Shown: positions 50,421 to 62,210, numbered from the stretch's first letter. The stretch is DNA of 64,000 bases from Glossina fuscipes (GCF_014805625.2 NW_023998414.1:4000622-4064621); one strand, 5' to 3'. Program-made: numbers and translations. The notes: generated by a model not told the origin, from the sequence alone.

Positions 50421-51168
50421 GAATAATTATTGTAAAGATATATATTAATATATCTAAATGTAGCTGTACAGTCGATTAAAAACGACTACGCAATGCCTTG
50501 CAGCACTGATGTATATGACTCAACCTAACTTATACCGAATTCTATTAAAAGGGTTATAATACCTCGATTCTATTCTATTAGCTTTCCATTAAGTTAATGT
50601 TTATAAAACACCCTTCCCATGGTATAGTAAAGTCTTTCTAAAATGTAGGCGTTGCCTACTTGCCTGAAGAATATCCTACAATACCCACCGCCAAACTGTA
50701 AGAAGATATAGAGATTTTGCCAATCTGTTAGCAATGACAGGGATTTTCGCAACAAAGACTTGTAAAATTTCTCCTCATGCGCAACAATCTTAACAAGCTT
50801 TAAAAAAGTAATTCGACTTACGTTCTACCCGATTTAATGTGATTCGGCGCCTTAGAATAGTTGATTTTATTTCAGTTTTATAGATTAGAATACAAAATCA
50901 CTCTCAGTTAAGTTTTCTCTTCAAAACTTTTTAGTTCCTAATCTGAAGGGAGAGAATCAATTTGAACGTGTGTGTACACCATCAATAATCTCAATAATCC
51001 AGCGAACGAATACGGAAGCTAATCGAGGCGCCCTGGGTGCATTCTAAAAGCGTATCGCTCTATCTTTGAGCAAAGTAAAGCGGCTAACCTATCTATTATC
51101 TTTAAAGCGGCTGAAATTTTGGATATGTATTGTCTGACCTTTTTAAAATGTTCGCTTTTTTATTTTAA

Positions 51169-51183
51169 CTGACTCTTCTGTGT
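51169..51183. repeat. Left 15-bp target-site duplication of the GC-rich retroposon
   Basis: Identical over 15 bases to 51517-51531; mismatches begin immediately outside. Confidence 0.8.
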
Positions 51184-51516
51184 GTGTGGAAGCCTTATGG
51201 CGGAAGCAGTCAGTTGATCAATTGGTGAGTCCTGACTACTGGGTGCGGCCCTTCGGGGAGTACTCGTGGTGGTTGTGGTTGGCGAGTTCCTAGCTAAAAT
51301 GGAACAATGAGTGCAGCTAGGCCCTCGCCACTCACCAGAGTGGGGTTTATTGTTCCATACACAATAAACTGATCTGGACTCTGGTGCTGTTTAGGCCCCT
51401 ACTCTGTGGGGATTGTCTAACTCGCCAGGGGGCGTAGTACGCTTAAAAAGTGGTTTGGGCCACCGTGGGGTTAAGCCTTACAGGCAGGAACCCACGTTAA
51501 ACCCTTGCCACAAATT
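51184..51516 (+). mobile_element. GC-rich 333-bp non-autonomous retroposon framed by a perfect 15-bp duplication
   Basis: This island has far higher G+C than anything around it. It starts GTGTGGAAGCCTTATGGCGG and ends CCCTTGCCACAAATT. A perfect 15-base direct repeat, CTGACTCTTCTGTGT, lies directly on both sides (51169-51183 and 51517-51531). A long variable-size duplication is typical of target-primed reverse transcription (LINEs and SINEs), not of cut-and-paste DNA elements. There is no long open frame, no terminal inverted repeat, no clear tRNA A/B box pair and only a minimal A-rich tail. The likeliest identity is a short non-autonomous derivative of a LINE made of its 5' and 3' untranslated ends, or a SINE with a non-tRNA head. 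Orientation is taken from the AAATT end as the tail. Confidence 0.7.
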
Positions 51517-51531
51517 CTGACTCTTCTGTGT
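51517..51531. repeat. Right 15-bp target-site duplication of the GC-rich retroposon
   Basis: Identical over 15 bases to 51169-51183. Confidence 0.8.
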
Positions 51532-51549
51532 ATTGTTTTTGTTAATATT

Positions 51550-51564
51550 CCCCCCCCCCCCCCC
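51550..51564. repeat. Poly-C run, 15 bases
   Basis: The only long G/C homopolymer in the window, 18 bases after the GC-rich retroposon's right duplication. Confidence 0.95.
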
Positions 51565-52309
51565 TCCCGCCAAGTAAATAGAAAGATATCGGACATATAT
51601 TACCTTGGGTTTTATTGTAGAAGTGGAATTCCTGATAATGCAAAAAAAAAAAAAAAAAAAAAAAACAACTGCTATACCAAAACCACCTGGATCTTCTATT
51701 CTTTAAATTGCTCTAAACTAACGCACAAAGCCCACCTAACTCGATATAAATATTATACATAGTGGTGTAGGGTATACAAAAATTTGAAAAACAACAGGAT
51801 AAGAAAACCAACCTATTGTACCTTAAAATGAAAAAAGAAACAAAAAAAAAAAAAAAGAAGCGTTTTATCAAGTATATATGAAAAATATATTATTTTTTCA
51901 AAACACATACAGTAGTCTCTGTTTAACTACTCGTTCATTAAGTCACTGCACCGAATATTGTGCATTTAAGCGAAATATATTGACTAACTGGCGGCTTTTT
52001 ACTTTTATTATTGCTTTAGAAAAGATTTATTTAACTTGTTTCGAAGGCTTACTTAATGCAAGAGCCGTGCAAATGTCAGTTGTAGTCTTCAACGCAGACA
52101 TCTGATAGCGGCGTCGAATTAATTCTTTTCAACAATTTTCACAATTGACAAATATATGCATATATATAGCAGATAGTGGTGGGCACTACTAAACATGGAT
52201 ATTAAATCGGGTCTAAATATTTCCTATGGAAGTATTTCAAAGGTCTGCATAAAGAATATTTCAACCAATCAGGAGCAAAGCGCGAGCTAATCAAATATTT
52301 CCGAAAGCA

Positions 52310-52620
52310 TTCATTATACTCTATATTTCTTGTGCAATGTATGCACGGAATGCCTAGAAGGACTTCAGGTAGATCCACATTTTATTGCCTAAGTTTATTT
52401 GTCCGTATGTCTATCTGTCTCTCTTAGTTTCTTGTGTTGAACATAACCATAATTTTTTAAATTTTTGAAAAGAAAATTGATACATTCAACGATATTGAAA
52501 CTGACTCGGATCGAAACATTTTCTAAACCATTTTCCATAGAACGCCCTATTTTGAAATGAATATCAAGCAAAGTCGTGTAGGATATTCGGCAGTCGGCAG
52601 TGTCCCATTGCAGTGTTCTT
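52310..52620. repeat. Dispersed repeat family B, copy 2
   Basis: Contains TTGTGCAATGTATGCACGGAATGCC, GAAGGACTTCAGG, TTGTCCGTATGTCTATCTGTC, AGTTTCTTGTGTTGAAC, a degenerate CGGATCG, and CATTTTCCATAGAACGCC. Same orientation as the copies at 48.9 and 55.0 kb. The 162-codon - strand frame spanning 52395-52883 runs through it and a TA microsatellite and is rejected as a gene. Confidence 0.6.
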
Positions 52621-52682
52621 ACTTGCTTTAGTTCAATATGATGAAATAGAGATAGAAGTTCTGTTACGATGAGAAATTTTTG

Positions 52683-52684
<2 letters not shown>

Positions 52685-52714
<30 letters not shown>
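52685..52714. repeat. (TA)15 microsatellite
   Basis: Perfect alternating run just after family-B copy 2. Confidence 0.95.
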
Positions 52715-52716
<2 letters not shown>

Positions 52717-53077
52717 CTCGTCAATAAATCAAGGCTGACAAATTTTAATTGCCAAAACTTGTGTTTAACGAACTTGCGGTCAAACAAAATAGTAAACCGA
52801 ACATAAAGCGAACAGTCTGCGCAAACATTTCGTTTAATTGCACAATAGTTGGATGCGGTAAATGAATATAGCACTTCCTGCAATCAAGTGAAATGAAATG
52901 AAATGAAAGTGAAAGCATTTCAACATTTAGTTATTTAACAATGAAAGAAAAACTGCAGTACAATCATTGTTCGTTAGGAGAATTAAAGGAATTGTAAACA
53001 ATTTTTTGTTTAACAAAACAAAAACAGAAAAAAAAAAATCAAAAAAACAAAAGAGAAAAATAAAATAAAAAAAAAAC

Positions 53078-53109
<32 letters not shown>

Positions 53110-53468
53110 AAGAAGAAGAAGAATAAGCAGAAGAGAGAGATTAAATTGGTAACTTTCGGCATTTCATTCTATTAACGTGTAATGTTAGCTTTTCATTAAA
53201 TATTTATGTGTAGTTTGTAATATTTTCCTTAATTAGTAGCAAAATTAATGTTAATAAATAATTGAATAATTATTTATGAGAGATGAAAAAAAAAAAAAAA
53301 AACAAAAACCAAATGCCATTGAAATCCAATAATAAGCGTAACAGCAACAAGAATAATCGCAAAATCACAAAAAAAATTATTATTATTATTAACGGGGGAA
53401 AAGGGAAAATACGCATTACCATTATATACATTATATAAACATTATATATAAAATATATATTTATATAT

Positions 53469-53471
<3 letters not shown>

Positions 53472-53510
<39 letters not shown>
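53472..53510. repeat. (AT)n microsatellite
   Basis: About 19 perfect units in a wider low-complexity stretch (53025-53640) that also holds (AAT)n at 53081-53105 and (GA)n at 53610-53635. Confidence 0.95.
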
Positions 53511-53514
<4 letters not shown>

Positions 53515-53609
53515 CTATATGTGCATATAATAAGATCAATGCGCACATACAAAAACATTGGAAACAAAAGAAAATGCAAAAAAATAAACGAAAAGAAAAG
53601 AAAATGAAA

Positions 53610-53635
53610 GAGAGAGAGAGAGAGAGAGAGAGAGA
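53610..53635. repeat. (GA)13 microsatellite
   Basis: Perfect dinucleotide run; other (GA)n runs are at 17722-17746, 34709-34732 and 47331-47342. Confidence 0.95.
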
Positions 53636-54683
53636 AAACGAAAGAAGTCAAGATAACAAAAAGATTAAAAATTCCGTGTTGTATACCATAAATATCTTTA
53701 ATGAAATTTATTTACCCATATTCACGTTCAACGTAATTATACGTGTAATTAATGATAATATATGTTTACTCGGAATATGCAAAATCCTTTCGTCTTATGT
53801 ATAAAATATTTACAGATGTATTCTTAAAAAACCGAAATAATAAACAAAAATTATTATGGAAAATGAAGTGAAAAAAAAAAACCAACAAATACATATACAA
53901 ATACATAAACATATTTAAAATAATACATATAAATAAATATTAGCAATCTCTGATGTATTAATGCATTTTGTCTTCAACTATGTACAATGTGTATAGACGG
54001 ATTAGAAATAAAAATAAATGAATAAATAATAATAAAAAAAAATAAAAAAAATCTTTCATTTCATTCGCTATTACATCACACACAAGTTTTACCTACTGCT
54101 GACACAATAACAATTAAAAATATCAGTATATCTGTCAAATCCAACTGCAATCATCCCATCACTGTTACCCTACGCATTATGCTACTAATTGTTCGAGTTT
54201 TCAATACGAAATGCTTCTGTTAACTAAACAAGCTCATTATTTTGCCTAAATTACGCTGAAATCGCCAAGTGACGATATCTCAGCCAAGTCATTCAACTCC
54301 CAATACCACAACATATCGCAGTTTGTAGAATATTTTACACTTGAAATTTAACTCCATTCAGAGATTTGGAAAGCCATCCATCCATTTAGGTTAAATTCTT
54401 GTGAATGCCTCATAACTTTTTGTGTAAATTTCAGCTTTCAAGAATTCAAAAACGCAATTGTCTTGAATTCAAAATCTTCGTAGAAATGAACGGAAAAAAA
54501 TGCTTAATTCTATTGAATGCAACGCATTAAACATTCACGTATAGTAATATCGAGCATATTTGGTATAGCTTCTCCCCATTTTCTAATAAAATTTCTCGGT
54601 ATATCCAATAAACTAGTTTTTGACCCTTCACCAATTTGATAACTCTCTTATCGTATACACGAAGTCTTACTGAAAAAGAAAAT

Positions 54684-54710
54684 ATCGGAGATCGGAGATC
54701 GGAGATCGGA
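54684..54710. repeat. Tandem ATCGGAG heptamer, almost four units
   Basis: Three perfect copies plus ATCGGA. Confidence 0.9.
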
Positions 54711-54899
54711 TCTATTTACCCTCCTACAATGATATACGATACAATTCCATTCATAACGGCTGTGGCTTCTTATTTTTCAAATTGCTTGCAGTTAATAAAT
54801 TTTGGAAATTATGTAAATCTAATAAACTTATTGAAGATACCATTATTACTAAGTAATCGGGCATTGATTAATAATTTCTACTTATCATGCCTTACATCA

Positions 54900-55190
54900 T
54901 ACTGCGCTGCATAATGTATGGAATGTTCAGAAGCGTTTGAGATTGTGCTCACTGTTTATTATGCCAGAGATTCACCATCACTTTCTGAATCTATCTAAGA
55001 TTGTCTGTCCTCGAGTCGGCGCGTCCGTCTATCGGTGTTGGTTTCTTGTGTTCGAGATATTTTAATGAAATTTCGTACAACGATATCTTTTGGTCCAAGC
55101 ATGCTTTTTTCACGTTTTCGCACATCATATTCAACGTAGTCGTTCCTTGAAAGAATTATGCCACTATGATGTAGTATGGTATGTAAATTA
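54900..55190. repeat. Dispersed repeat family B, copy 3
   Basis: Contains ATAATGTATGGAATGTTCAG, GATTGTCTGTCC, GCGTCCGTCTATCGG, GGTTTCTTGTGTTCGAGATATTT and AATTTCGTACAACGATATC, matching blocks of the other two copies in order. Confidence 0.6.
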
Positions 55191-55429
55191 TGGCTTTTAT
55201 TTTTTATACAGTTGACGCCATAAACTTAATATTTCATTTATTTCATTATTTGGCTAATAAAAAGCAATCAATTACAATTGCCAATTAATTTACATTCAAG
55301 GTAATTACATTCTACTCACATATATACCTTGAATATGAATTAATAGTGTAAAATATTGTAATCAACATATATAATATTTCTATAATTAATTAGGGGAAAT
55401 AAAGAGATGCTAAGAAAAAACGGGCAAAA

Positions 55430-55570
55430 TTGCTATAGTTGGGTAAGGCCGACCAGTAGACACCCCAAATCACTTTGCTTAATCAATGCTTAATTATACA
55501 TTATTTTTGTCTAAATGCCCGCATATTGGGGAAGACCCAAGCGTTAGCGTGGTCTAAATTTAGCCAACGC
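55430..55570. repeat. Probable transposable-element terminus (TAGTTGGGTAAGGCCGACC)
   Basis: The hairpin-like TTGGGTAAGGCCGACC followed by GACACCCC resembles repeat ends of flies (tagtcgg...gccgac...taccctac). Related ends appear at 32325-32360 and 62211-62255 and, inverted, near 51763-51780 (GTGGTGTAGGGTATAC). Confidence 0.4.
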
Positions 55571-57187
55571 AATTTATTTGTCAAAGCTTTCATTACTTGT
55601 CTAACTACTAATTAGACTTTTACGCCATAGAAGAGTTTCCTTTCATGAGAGCCCTGCATCTAGTACGGTCTTAGAGATAGATCTACGTGATCCAAATTTC
55701 CTACGGTGGATATACTTCTAAGCTTTATTTTCCATTAGAATCCTTACATGGGTAGGGATTCAAAAAATAGATTTACCTTAACCAAATTCGCTAAGGTAAT
55801 AATTTTTAGATCAAGTTGCTATCACGGATGAATTTTCATTAAGATGTATTGAAATTTACGATATTTTCCATATAAAAATTCAGGTTTCATTGGGAGATTT
55901 ATATGGCGAGAGGTTCAAAAATGTCCCGTCCGATACAAAGATGCAAAAAAAGAGCACCATGTCGCGCAATTCTAAACTTCATAATATTTATTCTTATAAA
56001 CACTTATCAAAATGGAGTGTTATGGGACGAGTCGTCGGAAAAGCGGTCTCGATTCGAACCGCTTTTAATGATAAAAAGGAAATAAAAGAATTTTTGCTTC
56101 TGAAATGCTGCTTAGATTTAAAGCAATATGTTGCAGGATTGTAGATATTTGTTTGAGCGGCGTTTCGTCTAACTCAAGAGTCTGTTGCTTATTTCTTAAG
56201 CTCTATGCAATATTCTCAATATCTTTAGATAATAATTTAGGGTCCCACTGAAGTTCACGGGCTGAGATTTCTACCGTCCAAAATTTGATCCCAAATTGAT
56301 TTTAGTTTCGTTAAGCTTTTTTTAGGTTTTGTACATTAGACCACCTGCGGGACAGGATATATTAAGGTTGGGCGAATATATGTAACACTGAAATTACTTT
56401 AAAAAGTTGCACGTTTTTTAAATTCGGAATCAGTTTCCGAATCGATATGAGCGTCTCTGCCGAATGTCTATTCATGTATTAACGGATTCAGCCTACAGGT
56501 TGGAATTTTGTACATTTGCATATTGCAGGCATTTACGAAGAATATATAGACGAATGATTGTGTGTAGTTACGTATAATGCGCCTTTGTGAATGCAAAGTC
56601 CGTATATTTGTAATCTTACAATGTAATTCGTAGCCGTCTTTGACTTGTGCGAATAGAGATTCGTTAGCTTGATTGTTTTGACGAAACAAACGAGTAGCAA
56701 AGCCTTCAGTGCACACTAATAACGAGAAGGGAAGAGTTACAGCGCGCTTTTATGTTAACGTGAATACAAATCACTGCTATAGCAAAGTTTATGTTCGCTT
56801 TGTCCTAGTTTAACGAACGATTTAAACGTCTCATCAATTTGCGAAACCAGTTTGCGAACAGCGCCGATAATAATTATTGGCACAGCAGTAGATTTTGGTT
56901 GGCTCTCTTTAAATTAATGCGAACTAACTACACTCCCAGCCTTGACCAATAGATATAAATAACGCTATTGCTTTAGGCATATTTGGAAAGAGATTAGTTT
57001 CGTGAGTCCCAAAAATACTTACTAAAATCCCCACCCAAACTGTAGGTATTTTTAATTCGCGTACAATTTCAAGTCATTTTGATCAGGTTAATCTAATTAC
57101 CTGCATTCTCCAATGGCGAAACCATTCTCATATCATTGTATTAAATTTTATTATATTAATTTCGTTTAAGGTTTCGATTAAAAACAT

Positions 57188-57193
57188 TTTATT
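57188..57193 (-). terminator. Poly(A) signal AATAAA for the homeobox gene
   Basis: TTTATT on the + strand reads AATAAA on the - strand, about 65 bases beyond the TGA stop. The placement suits a very short 3' UTR; more distal signals are possible. Confidence 0.4.
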
Positions 57194-57258
57194 TACGACT
57201 AAAAATTGCACTTTCGGTATCGAATCGAAACGAATAACACTAATTTATATAGAAATTT

Positions 57259-57905
57259 TCATAAGCCTGTGAAAGTTTGTGTTGGTTTATAACGTAGCGG
57301 CGAATAATTCGATGGATAATTTGTGGCGCAGTAATTGGCTGGGGCAAAAAATCCGCATGGTCCGCTTAAGCTATCATTTGAAGCACTGGTACCGTTGTAC
57401 GAAGCATTCACATATGGCTTAGCTGATGCATACATGCCTAGCGAAGGAAAACTAAGCGAATAGGCAGCTGCAGCGGCAGCTGCATGATGATGATGATGAT
57501 GATGATGATGCGGTAAATCCATTTGCTGATGTAACAGGATGGCACTTTTATCGGATGAAAATTTATGAGCTGTAGTTATAGGCGGTACAGGCTGCGGGGT
57601 GGCAGTTATTAAAGGACGGCCGGTTGTTGAACTGCGTTCGTTACGACGAAATTTGGCGCGACGATTCTGAAACCATACTTGGACGCGCGCCTCACTCAAA
57701 CCCACCTTTGTGGCCAATTCCTCACGTACAAAAGCGTCCGGGTAGTGAGTGCGTTCGAACACCTTCTCTAAAGCTGTTAATTGGCTTGAAGAAAATGTTG
57801 TACGGTTACGACGCGGCTTACGTCCGGTATGAGAAGGTGAACCCGCGTGTTCGCCTGCCATTAAAGATGCTGAAGGCGACTCAAAGTCATCGCGAAAGTT
57901 AACAT
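57259..57905 (-). CDS. Paired-like homeodomain transcription factor, Prrx type (main exon)
   Basis: Encodes a nuclear DNA-binding transcription factor. From the acceptor (ACAG just above 57905) the exon gives V-N-F-R-D-D-F..., then a homeodomain at about exon residues 30-89, stop TGA at 57261-57259. Helix 3 reads [20 protein letters not shown], with Gln at homeodomain position 50 (Q50 class, not Pax S50 or Bicoid K50) and invariant W48, F49, N51 and R53. The match to vertebrate Prrx1/2 is very close ([22 protein letters not shown]), and the fly counterpart I would expect is CG9876; PHDP and other paired-like genes fit less well. After the homeodomain come a 9-His run, a 7-Ala run and a Tyr/Asn/Ser-rich tail ending in [14 protein letters not shown]. 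No paired domain and no OAR motif is seen. The family acts in embryonic patterning and mesoderm or neural differentiation; the role here is inferred. Confidence 0.93.
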
Positions 57906-59721
57906 CTGTTTATTTATTAAATGAAAGGCGAGAGAAGAGAAGAAAGAAGAAAAAAAGCATAAAAACTTTATAAAAGCAATAAAATTCTTACAAAATTAAC
58001 TGTAAAACGTCTTTTTCCTCTTAAATATGAAAATGGAAGCTAAACGTATGTAATCCGCATAAATTCCCGGAATTGAGACCAATAAAACTGATATTATTTA
58101 CTATAAGTATTGCGACCATACGCCATACTAATGATTCATATGACGTACATACATACTAATAGACCGATTACATATAGAATGACTTCGTTTCGTTTCATTT
58201 TTCCCCTTCTTCTTTCTTATCTCTCATTAACTTTCATGGCGAACGCGAAAATTTCGTGTAATAAAAATTAAAAATTTATCACCTCATAAAACATGTTTTA
58301 TTAGTTTTACTAGAGATGCTTAAGTTAAACATAATTTGTCTTTGACGCGAAAGCTAAACAATTTCGATTTGGGTTTAAACGTTTATACAACAAAAAGGAA
58401 GAAAAAAAAAAAGGAAAAAAAAAAAAAAAAAGATAGAGAGAATAGCTTAGATGTAGTTATTGTATGTAGTTGTTCTATGGTCGGTCTTCCTTCTCGTCAT
58501 AAATAATGCATGCTTTCACTTATACGCATTCATGTCGAACACATATGCTATATTTAAATATATTTTACTGAAATCATATTAAAAACTCATAAAACAATGA
58601 TTTACTGCTATCAGGTCACGGGTTTGATGATTTGTAGTGATTGGTGGTTGCCTCTCTTTTATACACGACATCGTGTTCTGTGGTCTCTTCTATGTTCTCT
58701 GATGCTGATGCTTAGCTGATTTGTTCCATGAATAATGCATGAAGGGCAGTCAGATCGATATAAACGTATAGCATAGGATTGCGTATAAGTGGGCGTTGAT
58801 GGCACGAATATGTCATCTTTTATTGCGACCAAAAAGAAATCTATTATCCCTGATGACGATAATTATAAGGTGGCTAATATAGCTAATGATTATTTAATTG
58901 ATTAAAATTGTTGCCGGCATTGCCTTCTCCTCATCTTTTGCTTTTTCATACCATCCTTTATATATGCACATACACACACACAAGGGGATAATGTTAGTGT
59001 ATAAAATTTTATTTTTCCTGCCTTTTATTAACTCATTTAATCCCTTAACCATTCGACTAAGACATGAAAGGACATTTTTTGCAGGATAGAATCGATTCAG
59101 TTTTTACATGACACAAAGGACAGTTAAAAGGTCGTTCTTCTCGATACCTTGTTTGTGAAATTTTGCGTATCGCCAGCTACTTGCGTGGACGCAGTAAATG
59201 ATTTACTTTTTCGAGTTCATATTCATTGCAATAATTAGAGCGAATAGGGCGATTTAAACGATGAAAATTGAATTGAACTTTGAAGAAAGGAATCCTTTGA
59301 AAAGATGTGCAACATTAATGACACACAAACATATTAGACTGTCTTCGTTAGACGAGTTCGCAATAGTGTCGATTTAATTTTGTCGATCATAGAACAACTG
59401 GAGCGCGTGCATTTTTTAATTACTATCTAGGACCTTCCTGGAAGAGTCGCAGGCTCTAACTTTCGATAGAATATTACTGATGTAGACGATGATTTCCTAT
59501 GTTTTTAATGATTTCGTGTACATAAAGTCCATTTCGAAAGCCGAAAATTGAGGCGTATCTCTCTCTCTCTCTCTTGCTTTGTAGTTTTACCCATAGCGAA
59601 GAGTCACTATAAAGAGTTGGCATAAACAAACCAATGTATGGCGTAGATCTCGGCGAAAAGAGTATGTCGCGGCTATAAGGTTATCATCAAGCTCAAAAGT
59701 GTTCACGGACTACATACTCAC
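57906..59721 (-). other. Predicted intron of the homeobox gene
   Basis: About 1.8 kb of A+T-rich sequence between the predicted start exon and the homeodomain exon. It contains poly-A/poly-T runs (about 58400-58432), a short (AC)n near 58972-58982 and a (CT)n at 59558-59574. I see no other coding signal in it. Confidence 0.5.
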
Positions 59722-59767
59722 TGCGTTGATGTTTCGCACCACTACTGATACTTCGCTTCAGTTCCAT
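59722..59767 (-). CDS. Predicted start exon of the Prrx-type homeobox gene (15 codons plus one base)
   Basis: On the - strand an ATG at 59767-59765 opens M-E-L-K-R-S-I-S-S-G-A-K-H-Q-R and then meets a strong donor, CGCA|GTGAGTATG (GT at 59721-59720). The exon ends with one spare base, A, and the homeodomain exon at 57905 starts with the two bases AT, giving AAT (Asn) and an uninterrupted 230-residue protein. The intron is 1816 bases. A pyrimidine-rich tract ending CCAAAG lies two bases before the ATG, so this may itself be a small internal exon and the protein could extend further upstream. The start choice rests on phase agreement and donor quality only. A transcript read across 59722/57905 would settle it. 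Confidence 0.55.
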
Positions 59768-60639
59768 TCCTTTGGAAAATAAAAAAAACTGTTGCGAGAA
59801 CTGTTTGTGGATGAGCAAAAGCAGCAAAACGCTTTAGACCTTGGACCAATAATGTAAAGCTTGACATATAAATATTCCGATATAAAAATGTTCGAACAGG
59901 CTTTTTACGATCAACTCATATCGACTTCATGTAATCATATAATTCTCGCAAATTAATCACTTATATAGTTCCCTTAATGCTACGCTATACTGCGTTGAAT
60001 GATCGTAATGAAATGGCTTTCGACGATGAAGACTGCAGAGCTACATCCTTAATCAATAATCTTTAATAATTTGCGATTATCATTTTAACGTCCGTCTGTC
60101 CTCCAGCTCTGCCCGTCATTTACTAAAACTTGTTTTCGACGTTTCGCAATACCAACCTTAGCTATGGATGAGCGAAAGCAAACTTCAATTCTAATAGAAA
60201 TTTTCAATATTATTGATTATTATTTGTTGCTTGTTACTTTTTTGGTACTACCTTCCTAGCCCTAGTTACGTCTGATGGCAAGTCTACGCAAATTGCATAT
60301 GTGAACGAAACTAGGAACTTTCGACAACATAATAAACAATAACAAAGTTGTAATACTGAATAAATATGTTCTATAGCATAGTTGTGAAAAACGTTACCCC
60401 TATTACTGAACGTAAACAATTAGTTTGGTTGACATAACTGAATGTCCTGAATGTTGTCAGGCGGCAAACTGGACTTTTGGGATTTGAAACTTGTTGCTGC
60501 TACTCTTTTATAATCTATCTGCTGTCATGTACGTTATGTGACTCGCGTATATATTGCATAAATTTTACATAACATGTACGCAGCATAACGCTTACGTTAA
60601 ACTTCTAGTCGAAATTGTAGCATAAAAATACACATGCAA

Positions 60640-61340
60640 TGCAAAATTGCAGCAACATTGGGAATAAACTAAAGTAAAAATGTGTTGCGACGGAGTAGCA
60701 AACAGTAGCCTTAGTTTGGAATAAAAGGTTCGAACAATTTGCGAGCAGCTGCAAATAGATTCTTGATCAGCATCAAATTCTGAATCGACTGGGAAGCTAT
60801 TGCAGGCAAGTTGGTATTGGGGCCAAATCGGCGCAAGGACACGCCTATAGAAGACACCTCTGTTTTTCAAAAGGAATAAAAAATTGATTTTTTTTTGATC
60901 ATTACTCATAAATTGTAGCAGATAAATGGACAAACATTTTAACGCATATTCTATGGGCAAGGCTGTAGCATTTGTGTACAAAAATGGAATAAATTGACCG
61001 CACAAAAACAGAACTTCAAAAATCCCCTAAAGTATATCAATTCTTGGCCATCTTCAAATATGGAATTCATCCAAGCGTGTCCGTCCATCTGTCCTTCTGC
61101 CCAACCGTGCAGTATCTGTGGTAAACATTTTTCCGCTGGTGAAAATGAAAATATCGCTTACAAATTTGTGAGAGATATTTGAGAGAGTGACCTAAACTTT
61201 CCAAGGGGCGAAAACTTTTATTTTGAAAATACGAAAAATCAGCGTCACCCACTCCATAGTATGGAGCATGAAAATATAATTCTTTTATTTATTTTTCACC
61301 TTTTTTAGGATAGTCACGGCAAATTATAATTTTTTTACTT
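60640..61340. repeat. Dispersed repeat family A, copy 2
   Basis: Aligns block by block with 37925-38715 in the same order and orientation, with diverged spacing. The 137-codon - strand frame at 60592-61005 falls inside it and is not a gene. Confidence 0.65.
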
Positions 61341-62210
61341 GTCTAATCTTAGATTCGTAATCGATCAAGAAATATTTGTACCGAGTTTCAGCTTCTTCAG
61401 TCGTCATTTTGGCGCTTGTGAGAATTCACAAACTTTGCCAAATTTTCCTAGAAATGGATATATAGCATAGTCAGAGATAATAAAACGGCCGCTGCTACTG
61501 CAGACAAACATAATGGATATATATATGTATGTCCTTTAGCATGCCATTAAATATTAGTATATAACATCAAAATCTGCTTTCTTGTGCAGAATTTTTAAGC
61601 TCAAATTCGGAAGTTCGTCAAATTGCCGGTTGCCAAAAATCCAGTGTTTATTGCAAACTCGTAATCTGCAGTGAGTTTGGAAAATGCTAGTAAGAGCTTA
61701 AATAGTCGAGCATTATTACGAGTTATCTATGAGTTGTTCGAATACTCGAAAAGACAATGGGAACGCTTCGCTTTCATCCAAAACTGTTCTTCCAACTGGG
61801 AACTTAAGTTAGGAGGAAGAATTTGGAAATGTGACTTGCAACTCGAAGGCTTTTCAACATTTCGATGTTTGCTCATTCACTTGCGATGTTTATGTATTTG
61901 TTTGTCCTTGCAATATTTGAGATATTGTTATATTGCTCTAATAAATATGAAAGGAAATGTACGAATGAAAAGAAGGAGAAACAAAGGGTTGTCCATTTCT
62001 AGGGTAAATATTTTATAACATAAAGGAAATGTTGTCGTTTCTTTGTTTTTTCTTTTTTTTTTTATTTTTTATGCAGGAAAAAGTTTATTATTTTCTCTAC
62101 AGCGTTTATATCCAATACTTTAAATATGTATTCGATCATTTTTATACCTGAAATTCTTTAAGACACCTCAAGCTACTTTAAAGTTTTCCAATATAAAAGA
62201 ATAAAGCAAA

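Larger units (their letters stand above)
46810..51168. other. Intergenic stretch between convergent genes, left part
   Basis: Holds the TTTTCG tract, poly-A28, family-B copy 1 and low-complexity sequence. Frames such as the - strand 47115-47417 and 49714-50043 sit on GA, poly-A or repeat sequence and are not supported. Confidence 0.55.
51532..57187. other. Intergenic stretch between convergent genes, right part
   Basis: Poly-C15, poly-A24, family-B copies 2 and 3, the 53.0-53.65 kb microsatellite cluster, a probable repeat end at 55.43 kb and a region at 55860-56160 with GTTCGAATCGAGACCGC on the - strand, a weak B-box-like motif without an A box. No gene seen. Confidence 0.55.

Noticed and set aside
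52395..52883. 162-codon - strand frame
   Set aside because: Runs through family-B repeat and a (TA)15 microsatellite (Tyr-Ile repeats); no splice or family signal.
60592..61005. 137-codon - strand frame
   Set aside because: Falls inside family-A repeat, which is present elsewhere without that frame intact.
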